Positions 1-12,190 of a DNA stretch of 64,000 nt are shown one piece after another. Where the stretch lies: the NCBI GenBank assembly GCA_023053575.1, contig JAKZAP010000010.1, positions 13,105,225 through 13,169,224 on the forward strand. Reading direction: 5' to 3'. A program made the translations under genes and the position numbers. Within the stretch, counting starts at the first letter, position 1; every line of letters starts with the position of its first letter. The stretch is from Branchinecta lynchi. Lineage: Eukaryota > Arthropoda > Branchiopoda > Anostraca > Branchinectidae. The notes under the pieces were generated by a model. That model had not been told where the DNA came from. It was given only the letters and a program-made list of their open reading frames with translations, and made no database searches.

Positions 1-827
1 GATTTTCCCCTTGAGGCACGAGTGCTCATAGGCCCTTGTGATCATAGAGACCCCGAGAGAGCATTAGTCAGGCGCTTGTGCTCAATCATTGTCAAACTTT
101 TGACGAGATAGTGAGGAATTCCCGAGCACCGCTTGTTTTGAGGCTACGGCAGTCGAAGAATTGCCTTGCGGCGATGGCTTCACACCCGCTATTCTACTGT
201 CTACCTATTTGGAGACATCTGTCAAGTGTTGATTAATTAGTGTTTTTTGTGTTTGTAGTGTAGTATATGACGAAAGCTGAAATAAAGTTGAATAAATAAA
301 TAAATAGGCCCTTGGGATCATGAAGATGTAACGTTTGCTCGAAAGGGTATTTTGTACGTTGCGGTAAATAATGAGAACCCTTATGGAATCCATTCACAAT
401 CAAAACCCTTGAGGTAAAACCGACCATGGAACTTTGGGAATCTGAAAATAGATTTTGGGTCAATCGTATTTTTTAGTTTTTACACTTCGAAATCATTTGT
501 AAGCAAAACCCTTGAGGCTCACATGACCATGGGCCCTGTGGATCATTAAAATGTATCTTTTGGTCAAAAGTTTTTTGTTTTTTTTTGTGGTTAAGATGCG
601 CACTGAAGACGCAAGCAAAACTCTTGAGGCAAAAATGGTGTGGACCCTTGGGGATCGTAAGAATGTATCATTTCATTTTTAAAGCAAAGCCCTTGAGGCA
701 AAGATGATCTTGCGTCCTTGTTGAACATGATTTTTTTGCTAAAACTTTCTTTTTTTTCACTTTGCGGTGAAGATTAGCACTTTAAGGGGAGTAATAAGGA
801 AGTATTTTTTTTGTAACTTGCCATTTA
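1..827 (+). repeat. Degenerate array of R-family 5' units
   Basis: At least five diverged units recur here. Each contains a phrase like aaacccttgaggc, then a GATCATG-rich stretch, then AATGTATC with a T-rich run, and often ends near a 'gcgcactttaa' phrase (about 300-400, 400-500, 500-620, 620-700, 700-790). The same unit is found inside R copies at 2095-2225, 8600-8720, 40170-40280 and 61490-61830, so this is an internal module of that family. Bases 130-290 are not clearly part of it. No gene was recognised in this stretch. Confidence 0.6.
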
Positions 828-3783
828 TAACAAGAGCTATAAGCTCATATGGCACTTGCAACTGTATGTAGTAGGTAAGGGCTCTGTCAGATTGATTGGA
901 TCCCTGGTATGCTTGTCAAGTTTCGTCTTGAAAAACCGGGAATTCCGGAAGCGCCCTCCCCCCCCCCCCCAAGTGTCAGGATCCAGTCCAATTGTGCAAA
1001 CGATTTATCTAGAATAAATGTTTGTTCTTCCCGGCAAGTTTAACTCCGATCCCTCCATTCTAACCGTTTATTGAGATTTCCGATCACCCCCTCCCAACTC
1101 CCCCATAGCTATTGAATCCGCTATCACAATTTGAGATGAACATTTGATAACAAGACCTAAGGTTTCTAGGATCCCAAAAATCTAATATTTGATCCAGACA
1201 ACTGGGTCTTGTCTTCGCCAGGCCAATCATTAGATAAAACCAAGTTCAGATATACCTCTATAAGCCATATCTATTTTGACGAAATTGACCGAAACTTCCT
1301 ACTTTACTTCTGCCGAATTTCCGGTATCGGCCGAGTCCCGAGCGAACTACTTGTCCAGCAAAAACAGAAAATTCTGAATCGAATTCAGCGTATCTCCTTA
1401 ACCCTATAAAGAACATCTAATAAATTTCAAATAAAACTTTTAGCTTATAAAAAAAACCCGGTTACAACCGGATTCCGGACGAATTATATGTCCGGTTAAA
1501 AAATGATTGTCATAATCAGACTCGACGTCTCTCCTTATCCCTAAGTCTGTCATCTAATCAACTTCAAATAGAACTTATTACTTTTAACAAATTTTCCGGT
1601 TTTGGCTGGATTTCGGGCGAACTTGTTGTCTGGGTAGAAAATCCTTTTCACATAAGTGTTCAGCACGAACATTTAATCAACTTCAAATGAAACTTTCACT
1701 TTTAACCAGCTTTCCGGTTTTTGCCGGATTCCGGGCGAACTACTTATCGGACGAGAAAACATTTTGCATATTCGTGTACAGCATGTCTTCTTACCCCATA
1801 ATCGACTATTACATTAGCTGTTTAAAAATATTTTGTTTGCCCCTTAATTTGACCCCCACCCCTAAATGGAGGGCTATAGAGCCCATCTACAAAATTGACA
1901 TTACCCTTGACCCAAAGAGTCCTCACACCAAGTTTCATTAAAATATCTCATTCCCTTCGAGAGTTATCGTGCTGACAGACGGACACCTTTTACGGTGTCA
2001 TAGATATCCTTCCACTTAGATTTTGGAATCCCAAAAAGTACTTTTCGACTTTGCAGTTAACATACGCACTTTAAGGGAGCTGGAACTTCATTGGTAAGCA
2101 AAACCCTCGAGTCAAAAATGATAATGGGCTCATGGGGATCATGAAAATGTATTTTTCACTTAACAGTATTTGTCTTACTTTGTTGTCAAGATTGGTACTT
2201 TAAAGAATGGTCGGATTTTAAAAGTTGTGGCTTCTAAGCCAATCTTGTCGAATGTCTTATATTCCGGCCCGTCCTAGCACTTTTGGAAGTACCTTAACTC
2301 GTGATCACCGGAATTCTGGACCCCCCCCCCTCAAACTTCCCCCACAGTCGCCGGAGCCAATCCTTCTGAAAAATAATTATCCAGAGCTTTTTGTTTGTTA
2401 TTCCCACAAAGTCTCATCCCAATCTCTCTAGTATCAGCCAGTCGCGTATTTTCCGGTCTCTCTCCCCTCCGACGGTTCTTGGATCCGGTCTGGACATGAA
2501 AAAGATCACCAGAGACTCTATTCAGTTATTAAATTTCTTTCAAATCCGACCACCCGTTCCAAAGTTACGCATAACTCAGTGTTCCAGATTCCCCCTCCTT
2601 CCACTCCCCCCACGACTATAGGATCGAGTAAATTTTTCTTTACAAGTCAGTTTGATCGGAAGTTTCGTCACGAAAATCACCAAAGCTAACATTGCAGGAA
2701 TTCAGGGAAACTCCCCTCCGCCCCCACCCCCCCAAAGTTCCGGATCCAGTCCAATTGTGTAAACGATTTATATAGGGCAGATGCTTATTCTTCCCAGCAA
2801 GTTTCAGTCCGATCCCTCCATTCTAACCGTTTCTCGAGCTTTCCGGTCTCCCTCTCTCAACTCCCCCATAGCTACCGAATCCGGTCCGGACTTCAAGTGG
2901 GACATCAAATATATGTCCTTGACTCGCTTATCAAGTTTCATTCCAATCCGATCACCCGTTCGAACGTTATATACTACTCAATTTTCCAGATTCCACCGCC
3001 TTCCACTTCCCCCCAGATGATCGGATCGAGCTACTGATTGTTTCCAAGTTAGCTTGGTCGGTCTCTGATATGACTCCCAAGTTTAGTCGCGAAAATCTAC
3101 AAAAATAACATCACCGGAATTCTGGGAATCTCCCCTCCCCCCCCCCCCTCAAGGGTTCGGATCCAGTCCAATTGTGTAAACTATTCATCTGGGGCAGATG
3201 CTTGTTCTTCCCAGCATGTTTCACTCCGATCTCTTAATTCTAACAGTTTCTCGAAATTTCCCCCCCCCCCCCAACTCCCCCATAGCTACCGAATCTGGCC
3301 CGGACTTCAAATGGGACATCAGAGATATGTCCTTTATTCAGTTATCAAGTTTCATTCCAATCCGATCACCCGTTCAAAAGGTACGCACTACTCAGTTTTC
3401 CAAATTACCCCCCCCCCCTCCAGATGGTCGGATAAGGAAACTGATTATTTATATTATTAGTCGAGTCTGTGATGTGCCTGCCAAGTTTCATTGTCCTAGC
3501 ACATCTGGAAGTACCCTAACTCGAAAAATTGTGAAAAACTGCCCTAAATTTCCCAGATTCCTCCGCCCTTTACTCCCCCGCAGATGGTCGGATTGGGAAA
3601 CTGATTATTTCCAGGTTACTTTGGTGGGGTCCCTGATACGCCTGTCAAGTTTCGTCGTCCTAGCGCGTCTGGAAGTACCCTAACTCGAAAAAGTGTGAAA
3701 AAAACGGACCGACCGACGGACCGTCAGACGGAATTGCATCGTTATTTAGCATTTGAGCCAGAGGCTGCAAGTGCCATAAAAAG
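828..3783 (+). mobile_element. R-family element, near full length
   Basis: The left end reads ACAAGAGCT-ATA-AGCTC followed by ATATGGCACTTGCA; the right end reads TGCAAGTGCCATAAAAAG, so the ends share an inverted TATGGCACTTG. Between them are two to three tandem units of about 430 bp with recurring phrases such as CCAAGTTTCATCGTCCTAG, ATCTGGAAGTACCCTAACTC, CCGGAATTC and GGATCCGGTC, separated by C runs of 8-12. A different module (1150-2050, with the sense GGATCCC phrase reversed) lies inside. No transposase frame is present. The architecture (5' hairpin, inverted repeat at 5' end and at 3' hairpin, internal tandem repeats) is reminiscent of non-autonomous Helitron-like elements, but that is an inference. 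Confidence 0.65.
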
Positions 3784-4766
3784 AGGAGTAAATGAAACGT
3801 AAAAGACACATACAAATACACTATTTTTCAAGGGTTCTGTAAGCACACCCCTTGGAGCACAAATTAGAAACATCAGAGGTATCTAGTCTTCAAAACTGTC
3901 AAGTTTGATTAAGATCAGATTGCCGGTTCGGAATACCCCCCCCCCCCCCTCCCAGGATGGTCAGATCTGCGAAGTGACTATTTCCAGCTTGTCGGGTCTC
4001 TAATGCGCTAGGCAAGTATCGTCGTCCTAGCACATCTGGAAGTATCTTATCTTGCAATCAGGGAATTCCTTAACCCCCTCCAACTCTCCCCCACAGTGAC
4101 CGGATCCGGTCAGGTTCTGCAAACAATGTTTCTAGGGCTCGTGTTTGTTCTTCCCACCAAATTTCGTCCCCATCCCTCCAGTCTGAGTGTGTTACAAGAC
4201 TTCCGGCTCCCCTCTCCAGCTACCCCAAAGTCACCGGATCAGGCCCGGACTTCCAACGGAACTTCTGAGACAGGAGCTCTTTCCAGATATCAAGTTTCAC
4301 AAAGCTCCTATCACCCGTTCTGAAGTTACATATAGCTCAAGATTCCGGACTCCCCCTCTCTTCAGTCTCGCCACTATGGTCAGATCGGGGAAACGACTAT
4401 TCTTAAGTCAATCTGGTTGGGTCCCTGATACGCCTGTCAATCCATCGTCATCTGAGATAATATCAAAATTTATTAAGATCCGATCTCCAGTTCAAAAGTT
4501 ATGCGTACCTCAAGATTCCGGATTCCCCCTCCCACTAATCCAACGATAGTCGGATTAGGGATGTGGACTGTTTCAAAGTTAGTTTGGTCAGGTAGCTAAT
4601 ATGTCAGCCAAGTTTCATTGTCCTAGCACATCTGGAAGTACCCTAGCTCGCGGTCACCGCACCGACCGACAGACCGACACACCGACGGAAAAGTCGGTAT
4701 ATGGCACTTGTCCGGAAGTCAATTGCCTTAGTGCACCGGAAGTCAAGTGCCTTTTTTTTTTGTTCA
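3784..4766 (+). repeat. Second R-family copy, 5'-truncated
   Basis: This contains one to two of the 430-bp units (for example 4010-4080 and 4430-4660) and ends in a degenerate form of the family terminus: ATATGGCACTTG, an imperfect stem, then TCAAGTGCC and a T run at 4752. It follows the complete copy at 828-3783 almost directly, so it may be a head-to-tail insertion or a terminal duplication. Confidence 0.55.
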
Positions 4767-4859
4767 TTATCAGGTTAATTTGTTAGAAATTAGTTTCGTC
4801 TGCTTTTTGTATGGTTTTATGTCTTTCTGTATATTACTTGTTCCTCTTTTTGTATTTAT

Positions 4860-4930
4860 ACTCTGTCTTTCTCTTTGTGAGTGTATGATGGGTCATAAAT
4901 AAATTATTATTATTATTATTGTTATTAAAA
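4860..4930 (+). repeat. LINE-type 3' tail with (ATT)n microsatellite
   Basis: GGGTCATAAATAAATTA is followed by repeated ATT. The same GGGTCATAAATAAATTA string occurs on the minus strand at 42605-42630, there followed by an ACTT microsatellite. Simple-repeat tails of this kind are typical of CR1/L2/RTE LINE 3' ends; no coding part is adjacent here. Confidence 0.5.
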
Positions 4931-5658
4931 ACACAATATTGCATGCAGGGGTGGCCCGAAGGGGGGGTGAGGGGGGGTGACTCACCCCCCCTGCCTTCTG
5001 TTAAGTCGTATCAGTCGTTTATTTTGGCCTTTTGCTAAGTTGTATCAGTCGTTTATTTTGGCCTCGCCGAGGTCCCGGACATTCATTTTAATAAAAAATA
5101 ATCCGAGTCGTTTAAATTTTTTTTTTAAATTTTGTCTCTGCACAGCTTCAGTCGTAAGCCAGTCCCCGAAGAAGTCGTTTAAATCAGGTTTTGTAACCCG
5201 ATAGGTCGCAGACATGATTCATGGGGGCAGCAATGCGGCTACCTGTTCTACTCCCATGGGATTTGGATCTGCCTAACTTCGGTCTTTCAGATTTTAGCCT
5301 GTCAAAATTACAATAGGTTAGTTGTTAAAGTGAAGTCTGACTGGTAACAAGGTTATGTGCTTTGATTTTTGGTCATCTTTGGCTATAAGTGAAAAAAGAA
5401 GGAATAGAATTTTTAAACAGAATGGAAAAGCCATCAGAATATTCAGAAATCAAATGACAGGAGACTCGCGAAAGAAGTGTGCCAGAACAAATCGAAAAAT
5501 GCCGATTACACAGAGGGTTTGAGGTAGGAAGAACGCTTGAAAAGGACAAGGAGGATTTTAATATACACCCGAAATTCGTTTCCCAGGACAGGAGGGGTTC
5601 CGCAGACGCTGGAATAGCTCATTCTAGTCGGGAGGTAAATTTTTGGTCTCTATGCTAG

Positions 5659-6023
5659 CAGAGGCGTTACTATCAAAATGTTTGGGGGGGGGGGGGGAGA
5701 GGAGCAAAAATATTCCTTCAGCCAAAGCTGACTGCGAATCGTATGTATCACTGCTGACTGCGAATCATAGCACTATCAAATATGGGAGGAGCAAGGTATT
5801 TACCGACTGGCTGGTAATTTTTACCGTCTTTTTTTGCGGGAAAATCGACTGATTTAAAGAAAACCGACTGATTTAAAGAAAACCGACCGTTTTTAAGAAA
5901 AATCGAACTGTTTCCCAAAAGAATCGATTCTTTTTACGAAAAATCGTGAAAAATCTATTTTTACCGGCTAGCCAACAACATCGGGGGAGGGGGTGCATCC
6001 CCCCCCCCTACGTGACGCCCCTG
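5659..6023. mobile_element. hAT MITE nested in the larger hAT element
   Basis: The ends are CAGAGGCGTTAC (left) and GTGACGCCCCTG (right), flanked by exact 8-bp copies of TATGCTAG (5651-5658 and 6024-6031). The interior has a G run of about 15 near the left end and a C run near the right end. It also has four diverged repeats of an AAACCGACTGATTTAAAG-like phrase (5840-5960). Confidence 0.88.
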
Positions 6024-6945
6024 TATGCTAGTGTTAAAGCACATCTGAAAAGACTTCGTAAAATTCAGGACACTCATACAACTCGAAAATGATCTCTTTT
6101 ATGTTTAAGATATTCTAAAAGCGAACTTCTCGTCTTCATTTGCTGCGTATATAACATCTTCTGTCGCGTAGAATCAAATTCTGCAAACCAGTTTTAAGTC
6201 GCAATTCTTCAGATTTAGCTCACTGTAGCTTTACCTGCTTTAGTTTTCGGCATGAAAGTACAGTGTGTCGAGTGACAAATAAAACGGTACACGGTACTTT
6301 CAGTATGAAACAAAAGTACATCAAATCACCGGAAAAAAAACGCAACTCAAGTCTCGTCGGGGAACCTGGCGTCTTTTTCTATATCTGTAAACTCCTGTCA
6401 GGCCAAGACCAAAAGCTCGTTACGTCCGTAAATCCCGATTTTTATTTTTTAACGCACTGGCAAATCTGTTTTCCTCGTTTCGTTTCTGAGGAACTGTCTT
6501 CTGAACGTGAAAATTACTTTTTTTGCTATTAGTTCGGAGCAAATCTACTTTCTGTTCTATGGGCTTTATTTTGTCACTTTTTCGATGGACAGAGGCGTGA
6601 TTTCATAGCTATTCTTAATTTTTCATTGGTATCGCAAAGTGACGCTCTGCTCCTCGGCTTACGTCCATAAATCGGGATTTTTTTTTCAGGAATTTCTTTT
6701 TTTGCTTTAATACAGAACAAATCTACTTTGTTTTCTGTGGCCACTATTTTGTCACTTTTTTTGACGGTCAGATTTGTTATTTCAAAGCTGTTTTTTCCTT
6801 TCAATGGGATTGCAAAAAGATGGTCTCCTCGGCGTTTCACAAAATTTCGCCTGTCTCACATTTCATAGTATTCTCTACTTAGAGGAACGGTGTGTCATTT
6901 ACTTAGCGATTAGGCTTGGAACTTTTTAGATTTGAAACACATTAA

Positions 6946-7388
6946 AGTTTAACTGAAAAGCAAACTTATTTTTGTATCATTTAGTTGAATACACAAAGTT
7001 ATTTAGATTCTGCTAAGAGATATTTTGATTTTCCACTATCTGCTCTAGTAGTGAGGTTCAGAATGTCTACGGCTGTCCCCACAGCGCAAATTCTACTATG
7101 ACGCGGCATATTTGAATCTGAACAAAAACGCGGCTTTTCAGTGGGCGCTGATAAGCTTGGTGAAGACTGCTTAGTGCCTGAACAAAAAAATTTCATAAAT
7201 CTTTTTCGTCAAGCATACGGCACAGGTAGTACCGCAAATCTGACACGGAAATTCCACTATTTCAATATTGATTATTCGTGGATAGCGGAGCAACAAAGTA
7301 ACATATTTTCATCGGGTCTTCAAGCCTCCTTAAGTGAATAAGTGAGGCGTAACAAGACTGTCCAATCTCTGCCCTTTTCAGTTAAACT
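6946..7388. mobile_element. TTAA-target MITE, copy 1
   Basis: The termini AGTTTAACTGAAAAG and CTTTTCAGTTAAACT are perfect inverted repeats, flanked on both sides by TTAA (6942-6945, 7389-7392). TTAA target duplications are characteristic of piggyBac-type elements, so this is probably a piggyBac-like MITE; no transposase is seen. Other copies in the window are 16612-17424, the start of one at 20196, and one running off the end at 63757. It lies inside the hAT element, so it is younger than that insertion. Confidence 0.8.
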
Positions 7389-7758
7389 TTAAAGGCTGGC
7401 TAAAACCTTTCTAGATAGAGGCAGATTAAAAAAAATACGCCTGCGGCGCTTGCTTTAATTTGTCCCGGGTACAGCCGTTGACAGCTTTCCTCTTATGCGA
7501 AAGTTGACATGTAAAGCTGAGGCTATGAAGGTATGTATACACAAATTTTTATTACAAGAATAATTTCAGCTGATGCATTGTAGCTAGTTTTACACCGGCT
7601 CTATTATTTGTTGGTGGGGAATGTGCGCCATTGCCGCATAGTCGCAACAGTTCATTTTTGTTGGTACCTGCGAGTCGTATATTACGATCCATGAGTCGTT
7701 GAAATGAGGGGTCTCACCCCCCCTGGCCTGAGTGCTTCGGGCCACCCCTGATTGCATG

Positions 7759-8511
7759 AGATGAATGAAATGGCTCTGGTCAAGGCTAAATAACTATTCA
7801 AAGTAGAATACCTGTAACCTACTGTAGGACGTGTGAAAATTACACACAGAACATTTTAGTTTTGCTAGGCGAAGCCTTCTTGTGCCGGGCGGCAAATTTT
7901 CTGCTTCCGTCTCTCCGAGTAAACGGATGTTCATATTAATTTAGGAATTATACTTGTCAGATTTTGAGGATAAAGCGAAGAATTACCTTGTAAATTAACA
8001 CAGTTTACCGAGGTGGTCTGAAACCTTCCTTGCCCTATGAACCTGAACTTTTGCCAGGATTTGCAAGGGCCAAATTATTCCGAAAGGAAGTCGGATTTCC
8101 CCGGGGAAAATATGGTATTTCCCTCGCCAAATAATTCCAAAATGTCTAAGAGAATCATTCCGTTTTTCCGCTCTTAAAAAGCGGGAATCATAATTCTAAG
8201 TTTATTTAAATTTAGATTAGTTCATTTTCTTGCTTATGAAACAAAAACAAAATATAAAGTCTCGGCACTGCTGAAAGGAAGTTTTTATGATTTTCTCTTC
8301 TACTCTGCTTGCCCAGAACAACAGAATCACCGAGGTAGATGGAATCACAGCCATTTATTTTTTCAGCACTGGTTCACGAGTCTGTTGATAGCCTCGCTTC
8401 TTGTTGTCTCCAGAGCATCTAAGCTTGTGAGTATGCCTGTTATTCAGTTCCGTTTTACCCAAAGTTTTATCGTTCATTCCTTTCCAGAGATATTTTGATA
8501 GCGAGGATAAA
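7759..8511. other. Unassigned stretch
   Basis: I see no recognisable gene, transposon end or tandem repeat here. The stretch is AT-rich and would be upstream or intronic sequence of the FSTL1-like gene. Confidence 0.4.
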
Positions 8512-8735
8512 AAGAACAAGAGCTAGAAGCTCCTATGGCACTTGCAAATTTGGGTCGGAGGATGACTGTGGGAATTTGTCAACTCAGCTTATTGTAATCT
8601 TTTGTAAGCAAAATCCTTGAGGTACGAATTTCGTAGGCCGTTGGGGATACTGAAAACGTATCGTTTAGTCCAAAGTTTTGTTTGCAGTTTGCGGTGATGA
8701 TGCGCGCTTTAACGGCACTCAAATAACACTTCGAC
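8512..8735 (+). repeat. R-family 5' end fragment
   Basis: AACAAGAGCT-AGA-AGCTC, then CTATGGCACTTGCAA, then one 'ccttgaggtac ... gatgcgcgctttaa' module. After about 8735 the similarity stops, so this is a truncated copy or solo 5' end. Confidence 0.6.
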
Positions 8736-10483
8736 TGTTTTGAAGAACGTCGCGTTATTTGTGTCAAATGAAGCGTGGCCGCACTCTGTTAACATGTTCT
8801 CAAAACTTTCAAAGTATGCGTAACTGCGTAGTCTTTTTAAGCATGGTTAACGTTCTATTGAGTGGAATAGGCAAAGTATTGTATTCATGTCCCCTTACCT
8901 TTCCGAGATTAGTAGTAACTCTTTGGACTTACTTCGTGAATTTTTTATTGAGGCACTCAGGCTTGGCGAAGTGGGAAGAAGTGGGAAGTTCGACGAGGAA
9001 ATTTGGACGAGAAAATCTTGGGGAGTGTACTAATTCTGTTATGGACAGCCATGGTTACCAGTGGTAAACTTTTGCATAGGCAAACTGGACAAACTGCCAA
9101 GGGCTCAAACCTCAGAAGGGGAACCAACATCTTGTAATTCTATACAAATGTAAATATTAGGATACATAAACAAGTATAGTTGATACTCGTCTATTTCATT
9201 TTTATGTCTACTTGTCTATTTTTAAAAAATCAAAATACGTTAGAAAATAAAAGTATTTTTTGCTCTTAAATACAAAAAAAGGACGCAGCTAACTGCCTAT
9301 TTTTAGAGAGCCTTTCTTATAGCTTTCCATGTGGAACAGAGCCAAATAACACTGGGTAGTTGTGCCAAGACCTATCTTTCCCATTCATCTTAAACGGGCG
9401 TTACTCGTAATGCCGCTCACTCAGCTGGCGACATTGAAAGGGAACAAAAATTGCCGGTTTAGAATATTCTAGTACATCTAGGATACGGTCTGCACACATT
9501 CAGAAAACAGGGGAAGTTGCACCTCTTTTTTTTGCTGTGTTCGGGATGTGGAGTTATCGGTGACAGCGTTGGTGCGTTGGTGCACGACTGATTTGAGTTT
9601 CGCAGGGATGTTCTCCATCGCTAGTGGTGCTAGTTTCACTGCTCTTCGAGTGTGAGGTTTCTTGCTACTTCCTAGTGTTATTTTGCTCTGGATTCGTAAT
9701 AGCATCGATCGCAGCTGGACTCGGCAAAATGTGGTAAATAGTACCTGAAGAGATACTTCAGGTACACACATAGCTCCGTAATTTGTACAATTCAGTTATT
9801 TTTTAATTCTTTGGCGAGATAAAATAATACTGTTTCCGAATAATTTTGCAGTTTTTTCCATCAAGAAAGTCGAATCTGTCTTTCCATGTAAGGTTTTAAC
9901 TACTTGTTACAATTTTGAATAGTCACTTTTCCTAACGGGCAGTTGGAATAGTTGGATATTGACTCAACTTTCACCGATTTTTGGGATTAGTCCCGGAAGA
10001 CCAGTGTTGGTGAACACTGTTGGAAGAATGTAAATACGAGTTACAGTTATAAGCCGCGTTCGATTCACCAACTGTCTTCCCCCTACGTTATCCTAAAATT
10101 GTCTATAGTCGTTTCCTTCAGGGAAAATGACAAATTTCATTTTGGTCGAGCGAATCGAACGACAACAGACGAACGATTTTCATCGTCGCTAGAACTTAGA
10201 CGGAAATCATAGAACGAAAAAAAACTTCCATCGGGAATATCGGATATTATCCGACGGTTTCGTAGAACTACGACTACAGCTTTAAATAATACAACAACGG
10301 CGCTACGCCGTCTAGAAACGCCATCTAGGGCTGGTCGTCGACAATAATAGATAACTGTTGATGAATCGTACACGGCTATAGACGAAGGTAGAAAATGAAG
10401 GCACGACCAACGCGGTCGTGCCTGACTCACTCTGAAAGACCTTGACTTGACTGTCCAGTTCTAGGCTTCGCTGTTTTTTCTGT
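8736..10483. other. Unassigned stretch with one strong hairpin
   Basis: No supported gene. Open frames at 8759-9067 (+), 9478-9771 (-) and 10137-10430 (-) show no domain I recognise. A perfect 9-bp stem with a 5-base loop (GGCACGACC, AACGC, GGTCGTGCC) lies at 10400-10422 and ends about 60 bp before an R-family end. Its role is unknown. Confidence 0.4.
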
Positions 10484-12190
10484 TTTTATGGCACTTGAAC
10501 TTACGCATTTTTCTAGTCTGGAGACTTAAACACGAGGTAGGACGGTGAAACTTGTCAGGCATGTGATGGACCCGACCAGATTAACTGTAAATAATCACTT
10601 CCCCGATCCGGCCATCGTAGGCGGAGTGGTGGGTTGGGGAACCTGGAAATTAGTAACACCCATAACTTTGGAACCGGTAACCGGACGTGCATGAAACTTG
10701 ACGTGCCAAGAACAAGTGCCTCAGATGTTCAGTTTCAAATCCGAACCGGCACTGGAAATCTTATGAAAGGCTTAGAATCGAGGGATCGCGATGGAACTTG
10801 GTGGTAAGAACAAACTTTAAACCCTAGACACATTACTGACAAAATAGGACTGGATCGTGTCACAGTGGGGGGAGTTGGAGGGAGTTTCTCGGAATTCCGG
10901 TTATCTAGGGTTAGTGTAATTACAGATGTGCTAGGATCATGATACTTGGCAGGCATATTCGGGATTCTACCACATTAACTTGAAAATAGTCCGTCCTCGA
11001 TCCGATCATCGTCGGGGGAGTAGAGGGGTTGGAATCCGGAATCTAGTGACATTCATAACTTTGGAACGGGTGATCGGGCGTGCATGAAACTTGGTAAGTA
11101 TCATGAACGAGTGTCTTGGATGTTCAATATCAAGTCTGGACCGGATCTGATCACTGGGGGGGGGGGGGGATATACCGGATATCTCATGAATCGCCTAAAG
11201 TCCAGGGATCAGAGTTGGACTCGGTTGGAAGAACAAGCGTAAACCCTAGATACGTTACTGACAAAACAGGACAGGATCGTGTCACGGTTGGGGAAGTTGG
11301 AGGAGATTTCCAGGAATTCCGGTGATCTCGAGCTAGGGTGCTTCCAGATGTGCTAGGACCATGAAACTTGGCAGGCATATTAGGGACTCTAACACATTGA
11401 CTTGAAAACAGTCCCTTCATCGATTTAGTCATCGTGGGGGGAGTTGAGGGATGGGGAATCTGGAATCTGGTGACATTAATAACTTAGGAAAGGGTAATCG
11501 GACGTGAATGAAACTTGACAAGTGTCAAGAACAAGAGTCTCAGATGTTCAGTTCCAAGTCCGGAGTGAGTCTGATCATTAGGGGGGGGGGCTGAAGGGGG
11601 CACAGAAAGTCTGATGAACCGCTTAGAGTCGAGGGATCGGAGTTGGACTTGCCTGGGAGAACAAGCGTGAAACCTAGGTACAATATTGACATTGTCAATG
11701 TGAGGGGAGTTTGAGGGGTTTCCCGGAATTCCGGTGATAGCGAATTAAGATACTTCCAGATTTGCTGAGACGACGAAAAGCATATTAGGGACACGGCCAG
11801 ATTGACTTCGAAATAGTCCCTTTCCCGACTCGATCATCGTGGAGGGAGATGGAATCCAGAATCTAGTGATATTCTTAACTTTGGAACGGGTGATCGTCGG
11901 CCAGGGCATTGTGGGGGGAGCTGGAGGGGCGGGAGTCATCGACTTCTAGGTTATGTATGACGATGATACTTGGCAGTCGTATCAGGGACCAGACCAGATT
12001 GACTTGGAAATAATAACTTCCCTGGCCGATCCTCGTGGGATGAATCTTGTGTCATGCAGAACTTTCGAATGGGTTATCGGATGTGAATAGAACTTGACAA
12101 GTGGCAAGAGCTAATGTCTCTGTTTCCTGCCTGTCAGACTGCCACCGGCAATCTCGTGAAATCCCTTCCAACTACTTCGTGGTCTGATCC
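10484..12190 (-). mobile_element. R-family copy, minus orientation
   Basis: It begins with TTTTTATGGCACTTGA, the complement of the family 3' end. It continues with about four tandem units in complement: GATGAAACTTGGCAGGC, the G-run version of the poly-C tract (11154-11170, 11580-11590), TCCGGAATCTAGTGAC, and ATCGGACGTGCATG. The other end (GAGCT hairpin) is not visible, and similarity fades near 12190. Recurring 60-85 codon frames here (for example 11184-11432) are shadows of the repeat, not genes. Confidence 0.65.

Larger units (their letters stand above)
4946..7750. mobile_element. Non-autonomous hAT element, 2.8 kb, 8-bp TSD
   Basis: The terminal inverted repeats are CAGGGGTGGCCCGAAG at 4946 and its complement CTTCGGGCCACCCCTG ending at 7750. 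The flanks carry an exact 8-bp direct duplication ATTGCATG (4938-4945 and 7751-7758). An 8-bp duplication with CAGGG-type ends is the signature of the hAT superfamily. No transposase is readable inside, so it is non-autonomous. It has acquired a hAT MITE (5659-6023) and a TTAA MITE (6946-7388). Two diverged copies of a roughly 95-bp segment (about 6530-6625 and 6710-6800) also lie inside. Confidence 0.9.

Noticed and set aside
300..800. CRISPR-like spaced repeats
   Set aside because: Units are diverged, repeats are not identical, spacing is irregular and the genome is eukaryotic. They are R-family modules.
3198..3683. 161-codon open frame, one of the longest
   Set aside because: It lies wholly in the R repeat. 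The same peptide phrases recur in other R copies because the DNA repeats, and C-run length changes would shift the frame. No domain.
6263..6532. 89-codon frame in the 2.8-kb hAT element as a transposase
   Set aside because: No zinc finger, DDE or C-terminal dimerisation motif; most likely chance.
8759..9067. Candidate signal-peptide exon for FSTL1
   Set aside because: The hydrophobic stretch is far from the first Met, there is no suitable donor in phase 0, and nothing resembles the family N-terminus.
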